This document shows positions 27,157 through 37,913 of a stretch of 64,000 nt of DNA, one piece after another. A program made the position numbers and the translations under genes. Source of the DNA: Pseudogracilibacillus auburnensis (GTDB taxonomy: Bacteria > Bacillota > Bacilli > Bacillales > Amphibacillaceae). Where the stretch lies: NCBI RefSeq assembly GCF_003201975.1, contig NZ_QJJQ01000021.1, positions 1 to 64,000 on the forward strand, read 5' to 3'. Position 1 is the stretch's first letter; every line of letters starts with the position of its first letter. Below the pieces are notes generated by a model that was not told the DNA's origin, did no database searches, and saw only the letters and a list, made by a program, of their open reading frames with translations.

Positions 27157-27897
27157 ATGAAACTTTATGATGATGAAAGAATAGATTATTTAATTTCTAA
27201 TGAAAAGATCCAGATTATCCAAAGTCCAACAATCTTTTCTTATTCCCTAGATGCAGTTTTACTTGCATACTTTACATATGTTCCTATTAATAAAGGAAAT
27301 ATTTTAGATTTATGTACAGGGAATGGAGTTATCCCCTTCTTATTATCGCAAAAAACGAAAGGGCAAATTGTCGGTTTAGAAATCCAAAGTAGGCTTGTAA
27401 ATATGGCGAGAAGAAGTGTATTATTAAATGATTTACAAGAAAGAATAAACATTGTTGAAGGCGACTTGAAAGAGGAGCAACCAAATTTAAAGCAAAGTAA
27501 TTATGAGGTTGTTACATGTAATCCGCCTTATTTTACGACACCGCAAAAGACGGAGCATAATCAAAATGAATTTTTAACCATTGCAAGACATGAAGTATGT
27601 TGTACATTAGAAGATGTGGTAAAAGCATGTAAGCTGTATGTAAAGCCCGGTGGGAAAGTGTCGATTGTGCATCGACCAGAAAGACTTGTTGACATGATTA
27701 CCCTTTTTCGTAAATATAGGATCGAACCAAAACGTGTTCAATTTGTCTATTCGAAAATGGCAAATGAAGCAAATACTCTATTAATCGAAGGCATCCGTGA
27801 TGGAAAACCAGGACTTAAAATTTTACCTCCATTGTATATTTATAATGATGACGGAACGTATACGAAAAAAGCGAGGGAAATTATTTATGGAAAATAA
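27157..27897 (+). CDS. trmN6: tRNA1(Val) (adenine-37-N6)-methyltransferase-like protein
   Basis: A 246-residue SAM-dependent methyltransferase (YabB). LDLCTGNGVIPFLLSQ is the SAM-binding motif I and VTCNPPYFTTP is the NPPY adenine-N6 catalytic motif. The E. coli homologue methylates A37 of tRNA-Val. GGAGG lies ten bases before the ATG. Its end overlaps yazA by 11 bases, and rsmI follows, forming a small RNA-modification operon as in B. subtilis. Confidence 0.93.
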   Translation: MKLYDDERIDYLISNEKIQIIQSPTIFSYSLDAVLLAYFTYVPINKGNILDLCTGNGVIPFLLSQKTKGQIVGLEIQSRLVNMARRSVLLNDLQERINIVEGDLKEEQPNLKQSNYEVVTCNPPYFTTPQKTEHNQNEFLTIARHEVCCTLEDVVKACKLYVKPGGKVSIVHRPERLVDMITLFRKYRIEPKRVQFVYSKMANEANTLLIEGIRDGKPGLKILPPLYIYNDDGTYTKKAREIIYGK

Positions 27898-28174
27898 CCA
27901 TCTTGTCTACATATTAAAATGTAAGGATGACACATTATATACTGGTTACACAACAAATATGGAAAGACGACTAAAAATGCATGAAAGTGGAAAAGGTGCA
28001 AAGTATACGAGAGGACGGGGACCATTTACCGTTATGTATCAAGAAATGCTAGCAACGAAAGAAGCAGCCTTAAGCAGAGAATATGAAATAAAAAAATTAC
28101 AACGCCATGAAAAGTTAACTCTAATTAAAGAGGAAAAAGGGAAGATCTATCATGCAAATTCAAAAAAGCTATGA
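27887..28174 (+). CDS. yazA: GIY-YIG nuclease-fold protein YazA
   Basis: A 95-residue single-domain UPF0213 protein. VYILKCKDDTLYTGYTTNMERRLKMH carries the GIY-YIG-like strands (VYIL and YTGYT) and the conserved Arg. The biological role is unknown; it has the nuclease fold only. The ATG at 27887 is used because GAGGGAAA precedes it and homologues start MENNHLVYILKC. It overlaps trmN6 by 11 bases and rsmI by 23. Confidence 0.92.
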   Translation: MENNHLVYILKCKDDTLYTGYTTNMERRLKMHESGKGAKYTRGRGPFTVMYQEMLATKEAALSREYEIKKLQRHEKLTLIKEEKGKIYHANSKKL

Positions 28175-29024
28175 AAATAAAGAGCAAGGAACACTCTACG
28201 TCGTTCCAACGCCAATCGGTAATTTGGAAGATATTACATTTCGGGCTATTCATACGTTAAAAAAAGTTGATCTTATTGCGGCCGAAGACACACGGCACAC
28301 AAAGAAATTATTAACTCATTTTGAAATTAAAAATCAATTAGTAAGCTATCACGAACATAATAAAATAGAGAGAGCAAATCAAATAATGGAAAGATTATTA
28401 AATGGGAAGGAAATTGCCATTGTTAGTGATGCAGGAATGCCGGCAATCTCAGATCCAGGCTTTGATTTAGTGCGAGAGGCAATTGATCGGGAAATAAATG
28501 TAGTGGTACTACCTGGTGCAAATGCTGCATTATGCGCTTTAGTTGGTTCCGGATTGTCTACGTCGGAATTTTTATTTCACGGGTTTTTGCCTCGCAAAAA
28601 ACAAGAGAAGGAAGCAGAGCTTACTCGTTTGAAGGGGTTGACGGCGACATTAATCTTTTATGAATCCCCCTATCGATTGAAAGACACTTTACGAATGATC
28701 TCAAAACGGCTCGGGAATCGACAAATTGTTATCGCCCGGGAAATAACAAAAATATATGAGCAAATAATCCGAGGAAATGTAGAAGAAGTGCTTGATTGGA
28801 TGGAGAAAGATGTCGTAAAAGGAGAGTGTTGTATCATCGTCGAAGGAAATAAGGAAGAGGAAGAAACAGACACATTGTGGTGGGCTTCCTTGACGATTCC
28901 TGAACATGTTTTACATTATGAACAACAGGATCATCTATCCCATAAAGAAGCAATGAAACAAGTGGCGATCGATCGTAGCATGACAAAGAGGGATATCTAT
29001 CGACAAATACATGTGAAAAAATAG
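28152..29024 (+). CDS. rsmI: 16S rRNA (cytidine-1402-2'-O)-methyltransferase RsmI
   Basis: A 290-residue tetrapyrrole-methylase-fold enzyme (YabC) that methylates the ribose of C1402 in the decoding centre. It has LYVVPTPIGNLEDITFRA (about 14-31), AAEDTRHTKKLL (about 43-54), IVSDAGMPAISDPG and VVLPGANAALCALVGSG, all family motifs. ATG start with GGGAAG upstream. It overlaps yazA by 23 bases and is convergent with abrB. Confidence 0.95.
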   Translation: MQIQKSYENKEQGTLYVVPTPIGNLEDITFRAIHTLKKVDLIAAEDTRHTKKLLTHFEIKNQLVSYHEHNKIERANQIMERLLNGKEIAIVSDAGMPAISDPGFDLVREAIDREINVVVLPGANAALCALVGSGLSTSEFLFHGFLPRKKQEKEAELTRLKGLTATLIFYESPYRLKDTLRMISKRLGNRQIVIAREITKIYEQIIRGNVEEVLDWMEKDVVKGECCIIVEGNKEEEETDTLWWASLTIPEHVLHYEQQDHLSHKEAMKQVAIDRSMTKRDIYRQIHVKK

Positions 29025-29218
29025 GGAACAAAAGCGCAAGCACCCTTACAGGTTCAAAACGCGACGTCTTGGGACTGCAATCAATCTCGACCCATCGAAA
29101 ATCTTTGCATTTGCGATTACTCCATGCAAAGAACACTGTGCGTCTAAGCTAGATGAAGCTCACTTCGCAAATAATTTTTATGAACAAGTAGATCCAAATG
29201 ATCATTTCAAGCAAGCAA

Positions 29219-29317
29219 AAAAAAACGCTCGCATCTATTAGTAAACAGCATCTTTCTAGTTAGATAAAATCTAACAAGTAGGGGTACTTTATTACTTGAT
29301 GGATGCAAGCATTTTTT
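29219..29317. terminator. Branched convergent terminator between rsmI and abrB
   Basis: An outer helix pairs GCTCGCATCTAT (about 29226) with GATGGATGCAAGC (about 29298). Inside are GTTAGAT/ATCTAAC and AAGTA/TACTT stems. The outer helix is flanked by A6-8 on the left and T6 on the right, so it can end transcripts from both directions. This is larger than an ordinary terminator. Confidence 0.65.
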
Positions 29318-29446
29318 AAAAATGGAAGGAACAGAACAATGTATATTGAAATATTCTATTATTATATCGATCTATTTATTCGATAAAAAATTTCACGAAA
29401 AATCTATAAATTGTTTACATATTCGCTCTGTTTTCGTGTTACAAGA

Positions 29447-29731
29447 TTAATTATTTAAACCAAAGTTTTTTTGAATTTCATTGACTAAAGCTTTTGCACC
29501 TTCTGGACTCAATACAATTTTGCCATTTGCTAAAGCAATGTTATCGTTTGTATTTTCGCCAGTAATATGACAAGCCATATTAGGTACATATTTTTTTAAG
29601 ACAATTTGATCTCCATCGACATAAATTTCAATGGCATCTTTTTCCTTAATACCTAATGATCGTCTTAGTTCAATTGGTATAACAACCCTACCTAGCTCAT
29701 CCACTTTTCTAACCATACCAGTAGATTTCAT
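29447..29731 (-). CDS. abrB: Transition-state regulator AbrB
   Basis: A 94-residue DNA-binding protein. MKSTGMVRKVDELGRVVIPI and the SLGIKEKDAIEIYVDGD segment form the SpoVT-AbrB swapped-hairpin domain, and the C-terminal half is the AbrB multimerisation domain. AbrB represses stationary-phase genes during growth. The ATG at 29731 gives the B. subtilis length; AAAGGAG is 14 bases upstream, an unusually long spacing. A Spo0A box lies in the promoter region. Orientation opposite to rsmI and metS is the same as in B. subtilis. Confidence 0.95.
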   Translation of the reverse strand: MKSTGMVRKVDELGRVVIPIELRRSLGIKEKDAIEIYVDGDQIVLKKYVPNMACHITGENTNDNIALANGKIVLSPEGAKALVNEIQKNFGLNN

Positions 29732-29822
29732 AATGAATTTCCGATCTCCTTTCAAAAAATAAATAAGTATACATTATACTCACTCTATTATACACGAAGA
29801 GTAAATGTATAAAAATGTATAA

Positions 29823-29829
29823 TTCGACA
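29823..29829 (-). promoter_or_regulatory. Spo0A box upstream of abrB
   Basis: TTTTTTGTCGAAT on the minus strand contains the exact Spo0A box TGTCGAA, about 90 bases before the abrB start. Two TATAAT hexamers lie between it and the gene (GTGTATAATAGAG and AGTATAATG). Spo0A-P repression of abrB is the known arrangement. Confidence 0.7.
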
Positions 29830-32723
<2,894 letters not shown>

Positions 32724-32729
32724 TAATGG

Positions 32730-32777
32730 AAAAAAGGTCAAACTCTATCGATAGAGGGCGACCGTTTTTTTCTTTTT
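32730..32777 (+). terminator. Terminator of metS
   Basis: GGTC and GACC close a stem with the palindrome CTCTATCGATAGAG inside, followed by a T-rich tail beginning GTTTTTTTC. Confidence 0.85.
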
Positions 32778-33048
32778 CTGTTTCCTACATTATGTTGATT
32801 TTTCGTAAATAAGATACGTGAAGCAGCCCGTATACACTCCTGATCAGGCTGTACTTTCCTCCCTCCATCGTTGTAAAAGGATGTGACGTCATCGACACTT
32901 TGGGATTACGATTGCCCGGCGCAATAAACATCGACGTTCGAGTATTCAAGAAGCGTCATCGAAAAGTAAATTGTATACGGCTAAGAGCTTCTTAGCACAA
33001 CATGTATGAAAATAGTCTTTCGCTTTAAAGTTATTGGAGGTTGGTAGG
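32778..33048. other. Spacer between metS and tatD with module traces
   Basis: It has short GC-rich traces such as GTGACGTCATCGACACTTTG (about 32881) and AACATCGACGTTCG, consistent with decayed repeat modules. No gene found. Confidence 0.4.
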
Positions 33049-33816
33049 ATGTTATTTGATACACATGTTCATTTAAATGCGAGGCAGTTTGCAGAAGATC
33101 GTCATGAAGTCATTGAGCGTGCATTTGAAGCTGGAGTAAATCGAATGGTCGTCGTTGGCTTTGACGAGGAGACAATACCAATTGCAATCGAAATTGCTGA
33201 ACAATACGAATCAATATATGCGGCGGTTGGCTGGCATCCGGTCGATGCGATTCATTATAAGGAAGAGCATTTAAAGTGGCTAGAAGAATTGAGTAGCCAT
33301 CCTAAAGTAGTCGCGCTAGGGGAAATGGGTCTGGATTATCATTGGGATACATCACCGAAAGAGATCCAAGAAGAAGTGTTCCGTAAACAAATTCGGCTCG
33401 CAAAGAAAATGCATAAGCCCATCATTATTCATAATCGTGAAGCGACTTCAGATGTGATAGCTATCTTACAAGAAGAAGATGCACAAACGGTTGGCGGAAT
33501 TATGCATTGTTTTAGTGGATCTGTTTCTGAAATGCAAGATTGTTTACAATTGAATTTTTATATTTCATTAGGTGGCCCCGTAACCTTTAAAAATGCAAAG
33601 GAATTAAAAGAGGTAGCTAAAGTAGCCCCTTTAGATCGTTTATTAATTGAAACAGATGCGCCCTATTTAGCCCCTCACCCTAATCGTGGAAAAAGAAATG
33701 AACCAGCATATGTCACATTCGTTGCAAAACAGATTGCAGAACTAAAGAACATGGAATATGAAGAAATTTGCCAAATTACTACACACAATGCCTTGAAATT
33801 TTTTGGTATAAAATAA
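33049..33816 (+). CDS. tatD: TatD-family metal-dependent DNase
   Basis: A 255-residue TIM-barrel hydrolase (YabD). DTHVHLN (about 4-10) gives two metal His, then GEMGLDYHWD the Glu, IIHNRE and IMHCFSGS further His, and LLIETDAPYL the Asp. TatD enzymes have 3'-5' exonuclease and DNA-repair activity. The ATG at 33049 is used because GGAGG is eight bases upstream; length equals B. subtilis YabD. Confidence 0.95.
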   Translation: MLFDTHVHLNARQFAEDRHEVIERAFEAGVNRMVVVGFDEETIPIAIEIAEQYESIYAAVGWHPVDAIHYKEEHLKWLEELSSHPKVVALGEMGLDYHWDTSPKEIQEEVFRKQIRLAKKMHKPIIIHNREATSDVIAILQEEDAQTVGGIMHCFSGSVSEMQDCLQLNFYISLGGPVTFKNAKELKEVAKVAPLDRLLIETDAPYLAPHPNRGKRNEPAYVTFVAKQIAELKNMEYEEICQITTHNALKFFGIK

Positions 33817-33851
33817 ACAAATATGGTCATAATGGATAATACTACTTCTGA

Positions 33852-33877
33852 GCTTAGCATGGTGCTAGGCTTTTTTA
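33852..33877 (+). terminator. Terminator of tatD
   Basis: GCTTAGCA and TGCTAGGC form an 8-bp stem with a three-base loop, followed by six Ts. Confidence 0.85.
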
Positions 33878-34067
33878 TTTACAAAAATTGATAGATGCAT
33901 AGTTTCATAGACGAATTTACTTATCCGGATATTACATTTGTATGTCAAAAAGCATAGGAGTGAAAGTAGAAATGAGTAATAAGTATGTACCGCGCTTACA
34001 TTCACAGTATTCAGAAAATACTATTTCCATGTAATGGATTTGTAAAGTATTCGTAACCGTACTGATT

Positions 34068-34096
34068 TTGACTTGATTCTTAAATGTCAATATAAT
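34068..34096 (+). promoter_or_regulatory. Sigma-A promoter for yabE
   Basis: TTGACT (34068-34073) and TATAAT (34091-34096) are 17 bases apart, 27 bases before the yabE start. Confidence 0.8.
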
Positions 34097-34122
34097 TGGT
34101 AACGAAATGAGGAGGCTATAAA

Positions 34123-35379
34123 ATGCAAAAATTACTAAAACCGTTACTAGCTGTTAAAACAAAGTCCGGGTATTCCGTACTAACGGCAGTAGTGGTTACC
34201 CTATTTTCAACGTGGGTAATATTTGATGCAACCAAAGCGGAAGTAGTTATTGCGGCAGATGGAGACGTCCAAACGGTCAAAACTCATATAACCACTGTCG
34301 GTGAACTGCTTGAAGATTTGGGCATCGATGTTGGGAAACACGATGCACTATCCCATGGAGAAAATGCTAAAATAGTCGATGGGATGAAAATCCAATTTGA
34401 AACAGCAAATAAGATTCTATTAACTATCGACGGAAAAACGGAAGAATATCATACAACTGCTGTAACAGTTGGGCAGTTTTTCCAAGAAGAGGGCTTAACA
34501 TTCTCAGAACATGACGAAATATCACATAACAATATAGAAGTTTTAGAAGACGATCTAGAAATCGAAATAACGACTGCATTCCCAGTTGTAGTAGATGATG
34601 GTGGAGAGGAAACAGAACTATGGACTACTGGCGGGACAGTTAAACAATTATTACAGAGAAATGACATAACATTCGCAAAACAGGATAAAATCGAGCCTAA
34701 TCTTGATGAAAAGGTAAGCGAAGATACGAAAGTGTCTATTATCCACGTTGAAAAGAAAAAAGAAGATATAACGGAAAGAATTCCTTTTCAAACAGAAGAA
34801 GAAGATGATTCTTCTTTAAAGAAAGGTACAACTCGTACTATTTCTGAAGGTGAAGAAGGAGAAATACTTAAAACATATGAAATAACATTAGAAAACGGAA
34901 AAGAAGTTGACCGTGAAGTCATTGCAGAGGACGTAATCAAAGAAAGTAAAAACAAAGTGATTGCGATCGGAACAAAGGAAGAACAAAACAAAGTTGTTTC
35001 AAATACAAACAACAACACAACAGCAAGCAAAAGTTCTACTGCAAATGAGTCGAATTCATCTAATTCATCAGAACCGGCAAGTGACGGAAAAGTATTTACA
35101 ATGGAAGCCACAGCTTATGGGCCAGATTGTAAAGGATGTTCAGGAACTTCGGCATACGGTATTAATTTAAAAGCATCGCCAACACCGAAAGTAGTAGCTG
35201 TTGACCCTAGTGTCATTCCACTTGGAACGAGAGTATGGGTTGAGGGGTATGGAGAGGCTATCGCTGGTGATACAGGTGGAGCAATTAAAGGAAATAAAAT
35301 TGACGTTCTCGTTTCATCTGAGGCACATGCTGCGAGTAATTGGGGACGTAGAACAGTTACAGTAAAAATTTTAGATTAA
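34123..35379 (+). CDS. yabE: Secreted cell-wall protein YabE (DUF348-G5-3D domains)
   Basis: A 418-residue exported protein of the resuscitation-promoting-factor-like group. A membrane anchor/signal segment SVLTAVVVTLFSTWVIF lies at about 19-35. Three DUF348 repeats follow (about 40-205), then a G5 domain (about 210-285), a Ser/Asn/Thr-rich linker, and a C-terminal 3D domain (VDPSVIPLGTRVWV, AGDTGGAIKGNKIDVL) with the three aspartates of lytic-transglycosylase-like enzymes. Probably a peptidoglycan-cleaving autolysin. ATG with GAGGAGG upstream and its own promoter and terminator. Confidence 0.93.
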   Translation: MQKLLKPLLAVKTKSGYSVLTAVVVTLFSTWVIFDATKAEVVIAADGDVQTVKTHITTVGELLEDLGIDVGKHDALSHGENAKIVDGMKIQFETANKILLTIDGKTEEYHTTAVTVGQFFQEEGLTFSEHDEISHNNIEVLEDDLEIEITTAFPVVVDDGGEETELWTTGGTVKQLLQRNDITFAKQDKIEPNLDEKVSEDTKVSIIHVEKKKEDITERIPFQTEEEDDSSLKKGTTRTISEGEEGEILKTYEITLENGKEVDREVIAEDVIKESKNKVIAIGTKEEQNKVVSNTNNNTTASKSSTANESNSSNSSEPASDGKVFTMEATAYGPDCKGCSGTSAYGINLKASPTPKVVAVDPSVIPLGTRVWVEGYGEAIAGDTGGAIKGNKIDVLVSSEAHAASNWGRRTVTVKILD

Positions 35380-35395
35380 TAAAAGCGAAAAGGTA

Positions 35396-35436
35396 AAATG
35401 CTCTTGTCATTAATAGTGGCAAGGGCATTTCTTTTA
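35396..35436 (+). terminator. Terminator of yabE
   Basis: AATGCTCTTGTCA and TGGCAAGGGCATT form a long imperfect stem followed by TCTTTT. Confidence 0.75.
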
Positions 35437-35568
35437 CTGCTTGGAAATTTCATCATAAAATATATACACTTCCTCGACCCGGTAGTTCTGGAAAGAGACG
35501 AGCGCTTGCTCTTTTGTTTTTGGAAAAGATATAATAGAGAAAATATGTAATTGAAAGAGGAAACGTAC

Positions 35569-36114
35569 ATGAAAATGAAAGAAATTATCGTTGTAGAAGG
35601 AAAAAGTGATACGATAAAAGTAAAACAAGCTGTTCAAGCCGATACAATTGAAACGAATGGTTCTGCAATAAACAAAGAGACGCTACAATTAATAAAACAT
35701 GCTAAACGAAAACGTGGGGTTATTATTTTTACAGATCCAGATTTTCCAGGTGAAAGAATTCGGCACATTATTAATCAGGAAGTCCCGGGATGTAAACATG
35801 CCTTTTTATCAAGTAGTGAGGCGAAATCATCTTCCATCAAGAAAAGTATTGGAATTGAACATGCTTCTGTACAAGCAATTAAACAGGCGCTACATCATGT
35901 TTATGAATTAACTGAAGGTATAGAGAGCGATATTACACAGCGTGATTTACTCACATATGGGTTGATTGGTGGTCTAGATGCAAAAATGAAAAGGGAACAA
36001 TTAGGCAGTATACTACATATAGGTTATACAAATGGAAAACAATTATTAAATCGTTTACATATGTTCCAAATTTCAAAAAATGAATTAGATTTAGCAATGA
36101 AGCATATACTATGA
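35569..36114 (+). CDS. rnmV: Ribonuclease M5
   Basis: A 181-residue Toprim-domain endonuclease that trims 5S rRNA precursors. EIIVVEGKSDTIKVKQAV provides the Toprim Glu and IFTDPDFPGERIR the DxD. The ATG at 35569 follows AGAGG by eight bases; a TTG further upstream is in frame but lies before the binding site. Directly upstream of ksgA, with 12 bases between, as in other Bacillaceae. Confidence 0.95.
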   Translation: MKMKEIIVVEGKSDTIKVKQAVQADTIETNGSAINKETLQLIKHAKRKRGVIIFTDPDFPGERIRHIINQEVPGCKHAFLSSSEAKSSSIKKSIGIEHASVQAIKQALHHVYELTEGIESDITQRDLLTYGLIGGLDAKMKREQLGSILHIGYTNGKQLLNRLHMFQISKNELDLAMKHIL

Positions 36115-36117
36115 TAG

Positions 36118-36999
<882 letters not shown>

Positions 37000-37069
37000 G
37001 TTATGTTTTTTAACGCTTGCTTATCCGTATAGTCAAATAAAACATTTTTAAGAAACTTTTAGAAAGTGG

Positions 37070-37140
37070 TTGACTTTATGAATGGAATATTGATATAATT
37101 ATATGTTTTATTTGACTGTTATACAAGCTTATGGTATGAT
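37070..37140 (+). promoter_or_regulatory. Two tandem sigma-A promoters for veg
   Basis: P1 has TTGACT (37070-37075) and TATAAT (37094-37099), 18 bases apart. P2 has TTGACT (37112-37117) and TATGAT (37135-37140), 17 bases apart. veg is known for very strong vegetative promoters. Confidence 0.75.
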
Positions 37141-37164
37141 ATATTATAGTGAGGTGGAGTCCTA

Positions 37165-37422
37165 GTGAAAACATTAATGGAAATAAAAAAGGGTCTTGAA
37201 GGGCAAATTGGTAAACGTTTAAAGTTAACCGCTAATGGTGGTCGACGTAAAACAGTTATCAGGTCAGGAGTTTTATCGGAGACATATCCTTCTGTTTTTG
37301 TTGTAGAACTAGACAAAGATGAAAACGCATTTGAACGTGTATCATACAGTTATGCTGATGTATTAACAGAAGCAGTTGAAATTAACTTTGTAGATGATAG
37401 AGGTAAGGCAGCAACCGAGTAG
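37165..37422 (+). CDS. veg: Veg protein
   Basis: An 85-residue protein with [20 protein letters not shown] and [17 protein letters not shown], matching Veg of B. subtilis (86 residues), which stimulates biofilm gene expression by acting against SinR. GTG start with GAGGTGGAG upstream. Its stop codon lies within the left arm of its terminator. Confidence 0.94.
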   Translation: MKTLMEIKKGLEGQIGKRLKLTANGGRRKTVIRSGVLSETYPSVFVVELDKDENAFERVSYSYADVLTEAVEINFVDDRGKAATE

Positions 37423-37450
37423 TAAACGATCGTTTACTACTTTTATTTAT
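37419..37450 (+). terminator. Terminator of veg overlapping the stop codon
   Basis: GTAGTAAACGA and TCGTTTACTAC form a perfect 22-base palindrome (37419-37440) followed by TTTTATTTAT. The stop codon TAG is part of the left arm. Confidence 0.75.
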
Positions 37451-37509
37451 TATATAGGATAACGTCTAAAAATGTAATGTACCTTTTTTTATGCAAAAAT
37501 TGACATGAG

Positions 37510-37538
37510 TGAATCGGCGCTTTGTGCATAACATACTA
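37510..37538 (+). promoter_or_regulatory. Sigma-G promoter for sspF
   Basis: TGAATC (37510-37515) and CATACTA (37532-37538), 16 bases apart, fit the sigma-G pattern. The -10 is an exact match, and sspF is a forespore gene. Confidence 0.65.
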
Positions 37539-37577
37539 ATGTCGTAACAATTCTCAGGCAGAAAGGAGATGTCTTTC

Positions 37578-37760
37578 ATGGGTAGACGGCGAGGAGTTAT
37601 GTCAGACCAATTGAAAGAAGAAATTGCCAAGGAGCTAGGGTTTTACGACACAGTGAAAAAAGAGGGATGGGGCGGAATAAGAGCCCGAGACGCAGGTAAT
37701 ATGGTAAAACGTGCAATCGAAATGGCAGAAGAAAATATGCAAAAAAAAGGCAAATCCTAA
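37578..37760 (+). CDS. sspF: Small acid-soluble spore protein SspF (alpha/beta-type)
   Basis: A 60-residue forespore protein beginning [20 protein letters not shown] and continuing [20 protein letters not shown], close to B. subtilis SspF, which coats spore DNA. The ATG at 37578 is used because AAAGGAG is nine bases upstream. It has its own sigma-G promoter and a strong terminator. ispE normally follows; here a UPF0182 gene does. Confidence 0.96.
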   Translation: MGRRRGVMSDQLKEEIAKELGFYDTVKKEGWGGIRARDAGNMVKRAIEMAEENMQKKGKS

Positions 37761-37777
37761 ATGGATTTGCTTTTTTT
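37748..37777 (+). terminator. Terminator of sspF
   Basis: GCAAATCC and GGATTTGC form the stem with a five-base loop containing the stop codon, followed by eight Ts. Confidence 0.9.
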
Positions 37778-37913
37778 TGGGTTTATTGATCCGCTTAAAT
37801 AGTATGAACAGTCATATCTTGGCTCGCTATCTTTCCAAAAATAAATAAAGATAATATAAATTACTGAAAAAAAGTTCGGTTGTCTGTTATCATAATTGGT
37901 AAGGGGGAATAAA

